Positions 20,993 through 29,354 of a DNA stretch of 64,000 nt are shown here, one piece after another; the first letter of the stretch is position 1, and every line of letters begins with the position of its first letter. The stretch is from Corticibacter populi. Lineage in GTDB: Bacteria > Pseudomonadota > Gammaproteobacteria > Burkholderiales > Burkholderiaceae_C. The stretch is from assembly GCF_004217315.1 (NCBI RefSeq), contig NZ_SGWR01000005.1:248001-312000 (forward strand), written 5' to 3'. The notes below the pieces were generated by a model. It was not told where the DNA came from. It made no database searches and was given only the letters and a program-made list of their open reading frames with translations. Both the position numbers and the translations under genes were made by a program.

Positions 20993-22162
20993 TCAAGGCG
21001 CGGGCTCGCTGCCAGGCTGGGCGGAACCACCGCTGCTGGTTGTGCGGTTCAACTGCGGCTGCCCCTTGAGCGAGCCGATCTGCAGTGTGCCGGCGGCGGA
21101 TGCCGCCACCGGGCTGGGCGTGCTGGCTGCCGTTTCAGCTGTTTCAGCCGCATCCGGCGCATCGTCGCCGGCGAGCGGGTTGCCATCGGCGAGCGCCTCC
21201 AGCAATGCCTGCGAGGGCACGAAGAACAGCGTGCCGGTGACGGCCACGCTGAAATCCAGCAGCCGGTCGTAGTTGCCGGGTGGGCGGCCGATGAACATGT
21301 TGGTGAGCATCAGCTCCGTCACCGCCGGATCGCGCGCATAGCCGATGAAGTAGGTGCCATACTCGCCGCGCGACGGGGTGGCGAAGGGCAGGTTGTTGCG
21401 CACGATGGCCAGTTCGTTGCCATTCTCGTCTTCGACCACATTCAGCGCCACATGCGAGTTGCTGGGCTTGACGTCGTCGGCCAGTTCGATGTCATCGTGC
21501 TTGGTGCGGCCGATCACGCGCTCCTGCTCCTCGGTCGGGAGCTGGTTCCAGGCCGTCATGTCGTGCAGATACTTCTGCACGATCACGTAGCTGCCACCGG
21601 CAAAGTCGGGGTCTTCGGTGCCGATCAGCGTGGCCTCCAGCGCTTCCTGGCCTTCGGGATTTTCGGTGCCGTCGACGAAGCCGACCATGCTGCGTGCATC
21701 GAAGTAGCGAAAGCCGTGCACCTCGTCGACCGGCTCGACCGCGCCTTCGAGCGCACGCATGGCCTGCATGGCCAGCTCGAAGCACATGCTCACGGTCTGC
21801 GCGCGGATGTGCAGCAGCAGGTCGCCCGGAGTGGATGGCGCTCGGTGCTTGCCGCCCTGCAGCTCCTTGAAGACATGCAGGTGGGCCGGGCGGGGCGTGC
21901 CGAACAGGCGATCCCAGGCGTTGGAGCCGATGCCGACGACCATGCTCAGGCGCAGCTCCGGCAGGCGCCGCCCGACGCTGCGCACCAGGGCGGCCGCATT
22001 GCCGAAGAAGGCGCGCACCGTCTCTTCGGCAGCGGCACCCGGGGCGATGTTGAGCACGATGAAGTGGGCGGCCATGCCCTGTTGTTCGACGACCGGCTGC
22101 GGGCCGGGTTGGCCGCTGGCGACGGTGGTCTCGCTCAGGGGCGGGATGGAGGATGCTGTCAT
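20993..22162 (-). CDS. DyP-type heme peroxidase, encapsulin cargo
   Basis: A 389-aa dye-decolorizing peroxidase. The family motif GFVDGTENP carries the distal Asp, and NNLPFATPSRGEYGTYFIGY and LTNMFIG are conserved heme-side blocks. After the catalytic domain comes an Ala/Thr-rich linker and then LQIGSLKG, a textbook encapsulin cargo-loading peptide. Here 22 further residues rich in Gln, Ser and Pro follow it instead of the peptide ending the protein. It is first in the operon, with encapsulin downstream. Likely role: peroxide-dependent oxidation inside the nanocompartment. The start ATG 22162 lacks an obvious Shine-Dalgarno sequence. Confidence 0.95.
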   Translation of the reverse strand: MTASSIPPLSETTVASGQPGPQPVVEQQGMAAHFIVLNIAPGAAAEETVRAFFGNAAALVRSVGRRLPELRLSMVVGIGSNAWDRLFGTPRPAHLHVFKELQGGKHRAPSTPGDLLLHIRAQTVSMCFELAMQAMRALEGAVEPVDEVHGFRYFDARSMVGFVDGTENPEGQEALEATLIGTEDPDFAGGSYVIVQKYLHDMTAWNQLPTEEQERVIGRTKHDDIELADDVKPSNSHVALNVVEDENGNELAIVRNNLPFATPSRGEYGTYFIGYARDPAVTELMLTNMFIGRPPGNYDRLLDFSVAVTGTLFFVPSQALLEALADGNPLAGDDAPDAAETAETAASTPSPVAASAAGTLQIGSLKGQPQLNRTTSSGGSAQPGSEPAP

Positions 22163-22229
22163 GAGTGGGGAGAATCTGACCTTGAATTGGTTCTGAGTCT
22201 AGCACTCACTTTGGGAAACACCGTACTGG

Positions 22230-22387
22230 TGTCGTGAATCAGAAGTTCGTCTCATAAAGATGCCGAGAATCGCCGCCATGCCGCGTTGCAAATCCTCGCG
22301 ATAGCTATGGCTATCGCTGCGGTTTGCGCCTTGCCTGACAACGATTTCGACATCTTTGTTGATTCAACGAACTTCCAATTCACGACA
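22230..22387. repeat. Full-length 158-bp palindromic element (MITE-like)
   Basis: The two arms are imperfect inverted copies around a GATAGCTATGGCTATC centre, with ends TGTCGTGAAT and ATTCACGACA. The 4-bp sequence CTGG flanks it directly on both sides (22226-22229 and 22388-22391), a target duplication, so this copy moved as a unit. It has no coding capacity. Related copies are at 10819-10907 (half) and 38608-38752 (left end clipped). It lies between the DyP start and the end of the DadA-like gene, in the region where the peroxidase promoter would be expected. Confidence 0.88.
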
Positions 22388-22450
22388 CTGGCTTCCGATT
22401 CCTGAAATCGATGGCAACCATCGTGGTTGGCGGGTATGAAGCGCTCCCGC

Positions 22451-23680
22451 TCAGGCTGCGGGAACAGGCAGATGCTGGGCCACCTGGCTGGCCACCATGT
22501 CAGCCGTGGCGGCCGAGAGCGTCCAGCCGAGGTGGCCGTGGCCGGTGTTGTAGAACACATGGGGGGTGCGCCCCGGACCAACCCTGGGCATCATGCTCGG
22601 TGTCATCGGCCGCAGGCCGGCCCAGGGCACGACACTGCGCGTGTCGACGTCCGGGAAGCATTGCTCGACCCACTCGACCAGCGGGCGAATGCGGTCAAGC
22701 CGGATGTCGCGGTTGATGCCATTGAACTCGGCCGTGCCGGCCACGCGAAAGCGGTCATCGCCGAAACGGCTGGCCACCAGCTTGGTTTCGTCGTCGAGCA
22801 GGCTCACGGTGGGTGCCGCGCGGCGGCTGGCTTCGTCGCGCAGGTTCACGGTGATCGAATAGCCTTTGACCGGATAGATGTTGATGCGGTCGCCCAGCTG
22901 GGCGGCCAGGGCGCGGCTGGCAACGCCGGCGCACACCACCAATGCATCGAAGCTGGCCTGCTCGCCATCGGCCAGCGCCACGGTCGCGCCCGAATCGGTG
23001 GCCGCCAACCGTGCGACATCGGCGCCAAAGCGCTGCCGCACACCCAGCCGTGCATTGGCAGCGGCCAGGCCATTGGTGAAGAGGTGGATATCGCCGCTGG
23101 CGTCGCTCTCGGTGTAGTAGCCGCCGTAGTAGTTCCCGCTGAGGGTGGGTTCGATGGCGCGGATTTCCTCGGGCGTGACAGCCCGCCGTTCGAGCCCGCC
23201 TTTGGCCAGCATGGCATTGACGCGGCCGGCATGCTCGAACCACTGGCGGTCGCGGTAGAAGTGCAGAATGCCTTGGCGGCGCAGCCCGAACTCGATGCCT
23301 TCGGCCTCGGCCCAGGAGAACAGGTGCTGGCGTGCGGCAATGGCCAGGCGCGTGGTCTCCACGGTATTCGCTTCGTAGTCGCGCAGGTGGCCGAGGAATT
23401 CGGCAAACCAGCTCAGCTTGTGCCAGGTGGGACGGGGATTGACGAGCAGCGGTGCGTCCTTGCGCAACATCCACTTGAGGCCCTTGAGCACGGTGGAGGT
23501 CTGGTTCCAGACTTCGGCGTTGGAGGCCGAAAGCTGTCCGCCATTGGCGTAGGAGGTATCCATGGCCGGGTAGCGGTGCTTCTCGTACAGGGTGACCCGG
23601 TAGCCGCGCCGCGCCAATGCGTAGGCGCTGGTGGTGCCGGTGATGCCGCTGCCAATGACGGCGATCGAAGGGTTTTTCAT
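22451..23680 (-). CDS. FAD-dependent D-amino acid dehydrogenase/glycine oxidase-like (DadA family)
   Basis: A 409-aa flavoprotein. The N-terminus IAVIGSGITGTTSAYALARR is the GxGxxG dinucleotide-binding fold, followed by LYEKHRYPAMDTSYANGGQL as in DadA. The C-terminal HVFYNTGHGHLGWTLSAATA is the second FAD-contact block. DadA enzymes oxidise D-amino acids to keto acids, passing electrons to the respiratory chain. The glycine riboswitch in its leader suggests that glycine, or a product linked to glycine, is the real substrate. Start ATG 23680 has a GGAG upstream. It is monocistronic as far as seen. Confidence 0.88.
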   Translation of the reverse strand: MKNPSIAVIGSGITGTTSAYALARRGYRVTLYEKHRYPAMDTSYANGGQLSASNAEVWNQTSTVLKGLKWMLRKDAPLLVNPRPTWHKLSWFAEFLGHLRDYEANTVETTRLAIAARQHLFSWAEAEGIEFGLRRQGILHFYRDRQWFEHAGRVNAMLAKGGLERRAVTPEEIRAIEPTLSGNYYGGYYTESDASGDIHLFTNGLAAANARLGVRQRFGADVARLAATDSGATVALADGEQASFDALVVCAGVASRALAAQLGDRINIYPVKGYSITVNLRDEASRRAAPTVSLLDDETKLVASRFGDDRFRVAGTAEFNGINRDIRLDRIRPLVEWVEQCFPDVDTRSVVPWAGLRPMTPSMMPRVGPGRTPHVFYNTGHGHLGWTLSAATADMVASQVAQHLPVPAA

Positions 23681-23773
23681 GCAATGCACTCCAGAAGGGG
23701 CGGGCGTACGGCGGGATGGGAGCCCGGACGCCACAGGTGGGGAAATCAGCGCCAGTGTGACTGTTGCGCTGGG

Positions 23774-24012
23774 CACCCCCTCTGTGTTCAACCTGAGAGA
23801 TTCACCCGGCAGGCCCGGGTTTGCTCCTTCGGTGGGCCGGTGCATGGTTGCGCCTGCCACTCTTCAGAGTGAAGGCCAGGCTGAACGAACGGATCCGTTC
23901 AGCCTGGCCGGAAGTCGATACCGGTCCTTTTGCCTGAGAGTTTCCGGGGCGGTTGCTCCTTCGGCGCGGGCCCTGCCGCAGCATGTGGCGGCAGGGCCCG
24001 TCTCTCCCGGTA
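23774..24012 (-). promoter_or_regulatory. Tandem glycine riboswitch
   Basis: Read on the minus strand there are two glycine aptamers in series. The first (about 24012-23920) starts GGGAGAGACGGGCC and contains GCCGAAGGAGCAA and CTCTCAGGCAAAAGGACCG. The second (about 23908-23774) contains CACCGAAGGAGCAAA and TCTCTCAGG. Both CCGAAGGAGCAA cores and both CTCTCAGG elements are the invariant parts of the gcvT motif. It lies 94 bp upstream of the DadA-like start. Glycine binding normally turns expression on in this class. Confidence 0.95.
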
Positions 24013-24126
24013 TCGACGCGGCACTGGGCCGCCTGCGGATTATGGCGTAAATCGGAGCCACCCGCGCATCCGTTCAGGCATCCGCGCAGGCCTGTGCTGC
24101 AAAAAGAACGCGCGGGACCATGAGGC

Positions 24127-24143
24127 AAAGGCTCGCGGCCTTT
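24127..24143 (-). terminator. Possible terminator after queF
   Basis: A small hairpin with AAAGGC (24127-24132) and GCCTTT (24138-24143) lies about 30 bp past the queF stop on the minus strand. The stem is short and there is no clear T run, so this is weak. Confidence 0.35.
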
Positions 24144-24173
24144 ATCGCAGGCACCCAGTTTTCCAGCAGGACC

Positions 24174-25046
24174 TCATTGCCGTGCCGTGCGCACGTTGGC
24201 CGGTATGGCCTGTGGGTGGCTGCTGCGAAAGGGGTTGATGTCCAGGCCCCCACGACGGGTGTAGCGGGCCCAGATGGCGAGCTGCAGGGGCTGGCAGCGT
24301 TGCCAGATGTCGATGAACATGCGCTCGACGCAGTTCTCGTGAAAGCCGGTGTGGTTGCGGAAGCTGACGATGTAGCGCAGCAACCCGGCCTGGTCGATGG
24401 GGTGGCCGCTGTAATGGATCTGCACGCTGGCCCAGTCGGGCTGGCCGGTGACGGGGCAGTTGCTCTTGAGCAGGCGGCTGGTGAGCGTCTCGGTGACGAG
24501 GGCCTCGCTGCGGCGGCTGCCCAGCAGTTCGGGGGCGGGCAGGTAGTGGGTGCATTCCACATCCAGCCGGTCCAGGTCCAGGCCGTCCAGTTCGGCCATG
24601 GGTTCGGCATCGAAGCCGGCCGCCTCGACGATGCGCACGCCGATGCTGCGCAGGCCGCTTTCGCTGCCACGCCAGGCCGCCTCGGAGAGGTCGGCACGCA
24701 GACGCTCGCGCAGCGCCTGCGTGTCGGCAAACACGGCGTTGTTGAGGCTGTTCAGATAGAGCTTGAAGGACTTGCTCTCGATGATGTTGGGCGTCTCGGC
24801 CGGGAAGGTGAAATGCGCAACGCCCACTTGCGGCTTGCCGTGTGGATTGAGCCAGCTCAGTTCGAAGGCCGTCCATACGTCGGCACCGACGAAGGGCAGG
24901 CGGGCTGCGTCCAGGCCCAGTTCCGCGCGCTGCGCGGCGCGCGCAATCGGGAACAGCAGGCCGGGGTCGTAGGCGCCGGGGTAGGCGACCTCCCGACCCA
25001 GCGGCAGATCGGCTGGAATGGGCTGGTCAGGCTGGCTGCTGTTCAT
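24174..25046 (-). CDS. queF: NADPH-dependent 7-cyano-7-deazaguanine reductase
   Basis: A 290-aa enzyme reducing preQ0 to preQ1 in queuosine biosynthesis, in the cytoplasm. [18 protein letters not shown] carries the active-site Cys that forms the thioimide with preQ0 and the catalytic Asp. [13 protein letters not shown] and [14 protein letters not shown] are the other family blocks. The length fits the long, two-domain (YqfO-independent) QueF form. It starts 19 bp after ilvE ends and probably shares its transcript. Confidence 0.96.
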   Translation of the reverse strand: MNSSQPDQPIPADLPLGREVAYPGAYDPGLLFPIARAAQRAELGLDAARLPFVGADVWTAFELSWLNPHGKPQVGVAHFTFPAETPNIIESKSFKLYLNSLNNAVFADTQALRERLRADLSEAAWRGSESGLRSIGVRIVEAAGFDAEPMAELDGLDLDRLDVECTHYLPAPELLGSRRSEALVTETLTSRLLKSNCPVTGQPDWASVQIHYSGHPIDQAGLLRYIVSFRNHTGFHENCVERMFIDIWQRCQPLQLAIWARYTRRGGLDINPFRSSHPQAIPANVRTARQ

Positions 25047-25065
25047 TGCTGAATGCTCGGGCCTC

Positions 25066-26151
25066 TCAGAGTACCTTGCGCACCCAGCCGCGCGTGTCGG
25101 CGATGCGGCCGCGCTGGATGCCCACCAGTTCGTCGCGCAGCGTGGCCGTCAGCGGGCCGCCATTGCCGTCGCCGATCTTGAAGGAACCGCCGGTGAAGCG
25201 GATTTCACCAATGGCGGCGAGCACGGCGGCCGTGCCGCAGGCAAAGGCCTCGGTGACCTTGCCGCTTTGCGCGTCGGCCTGGAACTCCTCGAACGAGTAT
25301 TTGCGCTCCTCGACCTGGATGCCCTTGCTGGTGGCCAGTTCGATCAGCGAGGCGCGGGTGATGCCCGGCAGGATGGTGCCCAGCGGCGTGGTGAAGAGGC
25401 TGCCGTCGTCGCGCACGAAGAAGATGTTCATGCCGCCGAGTTCCTCGATCCAGCGGTGTTCGGCGGCATCGAGGAACAGCACCTGGTCGCAGCCGTTGTC
25501 ATAGGCCTGGCCCTGCGCGATCAGGCTGGCCGCGTAGTTGCCGCCGCACTTGGCGGCGCCGGTGCCGCCGACGGCCGCGCGCGTGTATTCCTTGGAGAGC
25601 CAGACATTGACCGGCTTGGGGCCGTGCTTGAAGTAGTCGCCCACCGGCGAGGCGATCACGCTGAAGATGAAGTGGTGGGCCGGACGCACACCCAGGAACG
25701 GTTCGTTGGCGAACATGAAGGGGCGCAGGTAAAGGCTGCCGTTGCCGCCGGGAATCCAGTCCTTGTCGATGCGCACCAGCGATTCCACGGCTTCGAGGAA
25801 GCTGGCCTCCGGCAGTTGCGGCATGGCCAGGCGTGTGGCGGAGTTGTTCAATCGCTTGGCGTTCTGGTCGGCACGGAACAGGGTCACGCCGCCGCTCTCG
25901 GCGCGGTAGGCCTTGAGGCCCTCGAAAATCTCCTGCGCGTAGTGCAGCACGGCGGCGGCCGGGTCAATCTGGAACGGCTCGCGCTTGCGGATCTGGGCGT
26001 CGTGCCAGCCGCGGCCTTCGGTCCATTCGATGGTGACCATGTGGTCGGAGAAGGCGGTGCCAAAGCCGCCCTTGGCCAGGATGGCTTCGCGTTCGGCGGC
26101 AGGTGTCGGAGTCGGGGTGGGAATGTGCGTGAATGTCAGGGTGTCAGGCAT
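25066..26151 (-). CDS. ilvE: Branched-chain amino acid aminotransferase
   Basis: A 361-aa fold-type IV PLP enzyme for the last step of Leu, Ile and Val synthesis. The PLP lysine is in [16 protein letters not shown], and [15 protein letters not shown] and [15 protein letters not shown] are conserved downstream blocks. Length and the GGTGAAK form resemble the eukaryotic-like/BCAT group rather than the 309-aa E. coli IlvE. ATG 26151 is preceded by GGAGGCTCC. queF follows in the same operon. Confidence 0.95.
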   Translation of the reverse strand: MPDTLTFTHIPTPTPTPAAEREAILAKGGFGTAFSDHMVTIEWTEGRGWHDAQIRKREPFQIDPAAAVLHYAQEIFEGLKAYRAESGGVTLFRADQNAKRLNNSATRLAMPQLPEASFLEAVESLVRIDKDWIPGGNGSLYLRPFMFANEPFLGVRPAHHFIFSVIASPVGDYFKHGPKPVNVWLSKEYTRAAVGGTGAAKCGGNYAASLIAQGQAYDNGCDQVLFLDAAEHRWIEELGGMNIFFVRDDGSLFTTPLGTILPGITRASLIELATSKGIQVEERKYSFEEFQADAQSGKVTEAFACGTAAVLAAIGEIRFTGGSFKIGDGNGGPLTATLRDELVGIQRGRIADTRGWVRKVL

Positions 26152-26500
26152 GGAGCCTCCGGAAAACAGGGAACCCGCGTTGGACGCGAGCCGTCAAAAA
26201 CAACCGGGCGCCATCCAGGCGCCGAAACTGCTGGCCCCAAGCGCGGGCTTGCGGCCATGGTCTGGTCAGCATGGGGCAGGCAGTCCGCGCTTCTGGCGTC
26301 CATCGGATCGCGATGCAACTGTCATGAGGCGCGCTACGGCCGGGGGATGGTCGAATGCAATCATCCGCAGTGGCTGTCTGCCCGGAATTCTGGTGTTCAG
26401 AGCCATCCGCACATGATACCGATTGTGAGCCCGCCTGGCGCGGAGCCGCTTCATCCGGATGGGAGGCAATGATGGCGTGGTGCCCGAGCCAAGGCGTATT
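26152..26500. other. Intergenic region between scoB-like gene and ilvE
   Basis: 349 bp without a gene on either strand. It must contain the leftward ilvE promoter and the end of the CoA-transferase operon. No strong promoter or terminator could be picked out. Confidence 0.4.
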
Positions 26501-26562
26501 TCAACGCCCGTCAACGCCTGTTTCAATGCCTATTCGAATGCCTGTCTCAATGCCTGTCTCAA
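26501..26562. repeat. 12-bp tandem repeats at the 3' end of the CoA-transferase B gene
   Basis: Degenerate 12-mers of the form T(C/T)TCAATGCCTG repeat about five times and include the stop codon. They encode the PIETGIETGIRIGIETG tail. Copy-number slippage here would change the tail length in steps of four residues without a frameshift. Confidence 0.75.
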
Positions 26563-27220
26563 TTGGCTGCCCCAAGGCCATTTCCGGCACTTCGCCCGGC
26601 ACGATCAGCGTGGCGGCGGTGGCGGCGAGGATGTCCTCGATGCGCACGCCGGGGGCCCGCTCGCGCAGGATCAGGCCACTGTTACCGGGTTCGATGACGG
26701 CCAGTTCGGTGATCACCAGATCGACGCGGCGCAACGCGGTCAGCGGCAGCGTGCATTGCGGCACGATCTTGGGCTCGCCCCTGGCAGTGTGCTGCATGGC
26801 GATGATGACGCGCGCAGCACCGGTGACGAGGTCCATCGCGCCGCCCATGCCGGGTACCATCTGGCCGGGCACTTTCCAGTTGGCCAGATGGCCGGCGGCA
26901 TCGACCTGCAGGCCACCGAGCACGGTCACGTCCAGGTGGCCGCCGCGGATCAGGCCGAAGCTCATGGTGCTGTCGATGCTGGCGGCTCCCGGCACGGCGG
27001 TGACGAAACCGCGGCCGGCATCGGTCAGGTGTGGGTTCTCCATGCCCTTGGGCGCCCGCCCGCCCTGGCCGATGATGCCGTTCTCCGCCTGGAAGAACAC
27101 GCCCTTGTCGGCGGGCACGAAGCTGGCCACCATGGTCGGCAGGCCGATTCCGAGATTGACCAGCATTCCTGGTTCGATTTCCATCGCCACGCGGCGGGCG
27201 ATGAGCTCCTTGGCATCCAT
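26501..27220 (-). CDS. 3-oxoacid CoA-transferase subunit B
   Basis: A 239-aa beta subunit of a family I CoA-transferase (ScoB/AtoA type), which moves CoA between a short acid such as succinate or acetate and a 3-oxo acid. FQAENGIIGQG holds the catalytic Glu (ENG motif) and GGHLDVTVLGGLQVD is a conserved block. The ATG at 27220 has GGAGAG upstream. The C-terminus is unusual: after VPGEVPEMALG, where related proteins end, a repetitive IETG/IGIETG tail follows, encoded by 12-bp repeats. Its alpha subunit gene is upstream in the same operon. Confidence 0.92.
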   Translation of the reverse strand: MDAKELIARRVAMEIEPGMLVNLGIGLPTMVASFVPADKGVFFQAENGIIGQGGRAPKGMENPHLTDAGRGFVTAVPGAASIDSTMSFGLIRGGHLDVTVLGGLQVDAAGHLANWKVPGQMVPGMGGAMDLVTGAARVIIAMQHTARGEPKIVPQCTLPLTALRRVDLVITELAVIEPGNSGLILRERAPGVRIEDILAATAATLIVPGEVPEMALGQPIETGIETGIRIGIETGVDGR

Positions 27221-27314
27221 TGGATTCTCTCCTTGTTGTTTTTCTCTTTGTGCTGTGCTTGGGGGCGTGGCGATGTCCACCCAGGCCGGCATCCGGCCTT
27301 GTTGGCCTTGTGTC

Positions 27315-27968
27315 TCAGGCGGTATGGCTGACCAGGTGGTCGACCAGTACGCCCGGGGTCTTGACGGCGTCGGGACCGATCACGCCCGTGGGCACGATGG
27401 CATCGGGCTCGGCGATGACGGTGCGGCCGGCCATCGCCATGACCGGGTTGAAATTGTGCGCGGTCAGCGTGTAAGTGAGGTTGCCAATATAGTCCGCCTG
27501 CCAGGCCCCCAGCAGCGCGAAGTCGGCGGTGATGGGAGTCTCCAGCAGAAAACGCTTGCCCTCGACTTCGATGACGCGCTTGCCTTCCTCGACTTCGGTA
27601 CCCAGGCCGGTGGGGGTGAGCACGCCGCCCAGGCCCACGCCGCCGGCGCGGATGCGCTCGGCCAGCGTGCCCTGTGGCACCAGTTCCACGTCGATCTCGC
27701 CGGCCAGCATCTTCGCCTGCGTCTCGGGGTTGAGGCCGATGTGCGAGGTCACCACCCGCGCGACAGCGCCGGCACTGATGAGCTTGCCGATGCCATGCCC
27801 TGGCAGGGCGGTGTCGTTGGCGATGACGGTGAGCTGGCGGGCGCCGCGCTCGACCAGGGCGTCGATGAGGTGCTCGGGCGTGCCCACGGCCATGAAGCCG
27901 CCGATCAGCAGGCTGGCGCCATCGGGAATCAAGGCCGCCGCGGCGGCGGCGTTCAGGGTGCTTTTCAT
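27315..27968 (-). CDS. 3-oxoacid CoA-transferase subunit A
   Basis: A 217-aa alpha subunit (ScoA/AtoD type), with LIGGFMAVGTPEHLIDALVE near the N-terminus and AWQADYIGNLTYTLTAHNFN, both family-typical. With the beta subunit it activates or recycles acyl groups as CoA thioesters. Its ATG overlaps the end of the MaoC-PTA gene by 4 bp, so translation is coupled. A 94-bp gap separates it from subunit B. Confidence 0.93.
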   Translation of the reverse strand: MKSTLNAAAAAALIPDGASLLIGGFMAVGTPEHLIDALVERGARQLTVIANDTALPGHGIGKLISAGAVARVVTSHIGLNPETQAKMLAGEIDVELVPQGTLAERIRAGGVGLGGVLTPTGLGTEVEEGKRVIEVEGKRFLLETPITADFALLGAWQADYIGNLTYTLTAHNFNPVMAMAGRTVIAEPDAIVPTGVIGPDAVKTPGVLVDHLVSHTA

Positions 27969-29353
27969 GCGAGTGACTTTTGCGTGGCAGCGTGGTGCAG
28001 CGCGGCGACGGCGCAGGAGGCCAGGCGAGACATCGGGCTGTCCGAGCGGGAATTGAGAATGACGGGGACGCGCGCGCCCAGCACCAGCCCGGCGCTTTCC
28101 GCGTGGCTGACGAAGGTGAGCTGCTTGGCCAGCATGTTGCCGGCGTCGATGCCGGGCACCACCAGGATGTTGGCGTGGCCGGCCACGCCGCCCTTGAGAC
28201 CCTTGGTGCGCGCGGCGCCCAGGTCCACCGCGTTGTCCATGGCCAGCGGGCCGTCGACCAGACCACCCTTGATCTGGCCGCGTTCGGCCATTTTGGAGAG
28301 CAGCGCGCCATCGATCGAGGACTGGATGGCGGGGTTGACGGTCTCCACTGCCGAGAGCACGCCCACGCGCGGCTCGATGTCCAGCGCCAGCGCCAGGTCG
28401 ATGGCGTTCTGCACGATGTCCACCTTGGTGAGCAGATCCGGTGCGATGTTGATGGCCGCATCGGTGACCATCACCGGCTCGGGGCGCCCAGGCACATCCA
28501 TCAGGAACACATGGGTGAAGCGCCGGCCGATGCGCAGGCCCAGTGCCTTGTCGAGCATGGGGCGCAGCAGGTCGTCGGTGTGCATGTGGCCCTTCATCAT
28601 CGCGGCGACGCGGCCTTCATGCACGAGCTGGCAGGCCGCTGCAGAGGCGGCGGCATCGCCGGCACTGACGTTGATGACCTCGAGGCCGGCCAGGTCGGCT
28701 CCCATGGCGTCGGCCGCGGCGTGGATGGCGGCGGCGTTGCCCACCAGAATCGGCAGTATCAGGCCCTCGCGCGCGGCCAGCAGCGCGCCGCCGAGCGAAT
28801 TGGCGTCATCCGGGCAGACCACCGCCACGGGCACGGCCGGCAATTGGCGGGTGCGCTCGACCAGTGCCTCGAAATGGCGGTGGCGCTGCACCAGCAGGCC
28901 GGGCACCTCGATGTCGTCACGGTCGAACTTCTGCGCGGGGGCGATGACTTCGGCGATGCCGCTGAGGATGGGGGCATTGTCGCCCAGGCGGGTGGCGCGG
29001 GTCTCCAGGCGCACGGTGCCGTCGATGGTCTTGTCCTGCACCTTGACCTGGCACAGCAGTTCGTCGCCGGCGTGGGCGCGGGTGTGCACCTCGAAGCTGT
29101 GGCGGCGGATCAGCGTGCCGGGGCCGGGCAGCAGGTTGCCCAGCACACTGGCGATCAGCGCGGCCACGAACATCGAGGGTGCCACGTTCTCTGGCACGCC
29201 GTCGCCGTCCACGTCCTCGCTGGGCAGATGCATGGGGTTGTAGTTGCCCGACGCGGCGGCAAACACGTACAGATCGTCCAGGGTGAGCAGGCGGCGCAAC
29301 TCGGCGCTATCTCCCACCTGCAGTTCGTCGAAGGTTCGGTTGGTCAGGCGCAT
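27965..29353 (-). CDS. MaoC-like hydratase / phosphate acyltransferase fusion
   Basis: 462 aa in two domains. Residues 1 to about 145 are a MaoC hot-dog hydratase (FAAASGNYNPMHL carries the catalytic Asn/His pattern; LGNLLPGPGTLIRRHSFEVH). Residues about 165-460 are a phosphate acetyl/butyryltransferase domain (MMKGHMHTDDLLRPML, VFLMDVPGRPEPVMVTDAAI). The protein would hydrate enoyl-CoA and exchange CoA for phosphate on an acyl group. It starts one base after the DUF3141 stop and overlaps the CoA-transferase A start, so it is central in a tight operon. Confidence 0.93.
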   Translation of the reverse strand: MRLTNRTFDELQVGDSAELRRLLTLDDLYVFAAASGNYNPMHLPSEDVDGDGVPENVAPSMFVAALIASVLGNLLPGPGTLIRRHSFEVHTRAHAGDELLCQVKVQDKTIDGTVRLETRATRLGDNAPILSGIAEVIAPAQKFDRDDIEVPGLLVQRHRHFEALVERTRQLPAVPVAVVCPDDANSLGGALLAAREGLILPILVGNAAAIHAAADAMGADLAGLEVINVSAGDAAASAAACQLVHEGRVAAMMKGHMHTDDLLRPMLDKALGLRIGRRFTHVFLMDVPGRPEPVMVTDAAINIAPDLLTKVDIVQNAIDLALALDIEPRVGVLSAVETVNPAIQSSIDGALLSKMAERGQIKGGLVDGPLAMDNAVDLGAARTKGLKGGVAGHANILVVPGIDAGNMLAKQLTFVSHAESAGLVLGARVPVILNSRSDSPMSRLASCAVAALHHAATQKSLA

Positions 29354-29354
29354 C

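Noticed and set aside
23774-24012. Terminator or attenuator hairpins unrelated to a riboswitch
   Set aside because: The doubled CCGAAGGAGCAA and CTCTCAGG motifs identify glycine aptamers specifically.
26355-29243. A 962-codon frame opposite the CoA-transferase and MaoC-PTA genes
   Set aside because: Ser/Pro/Arg-rich translation without domain features. The minus-strand genes explain the region.
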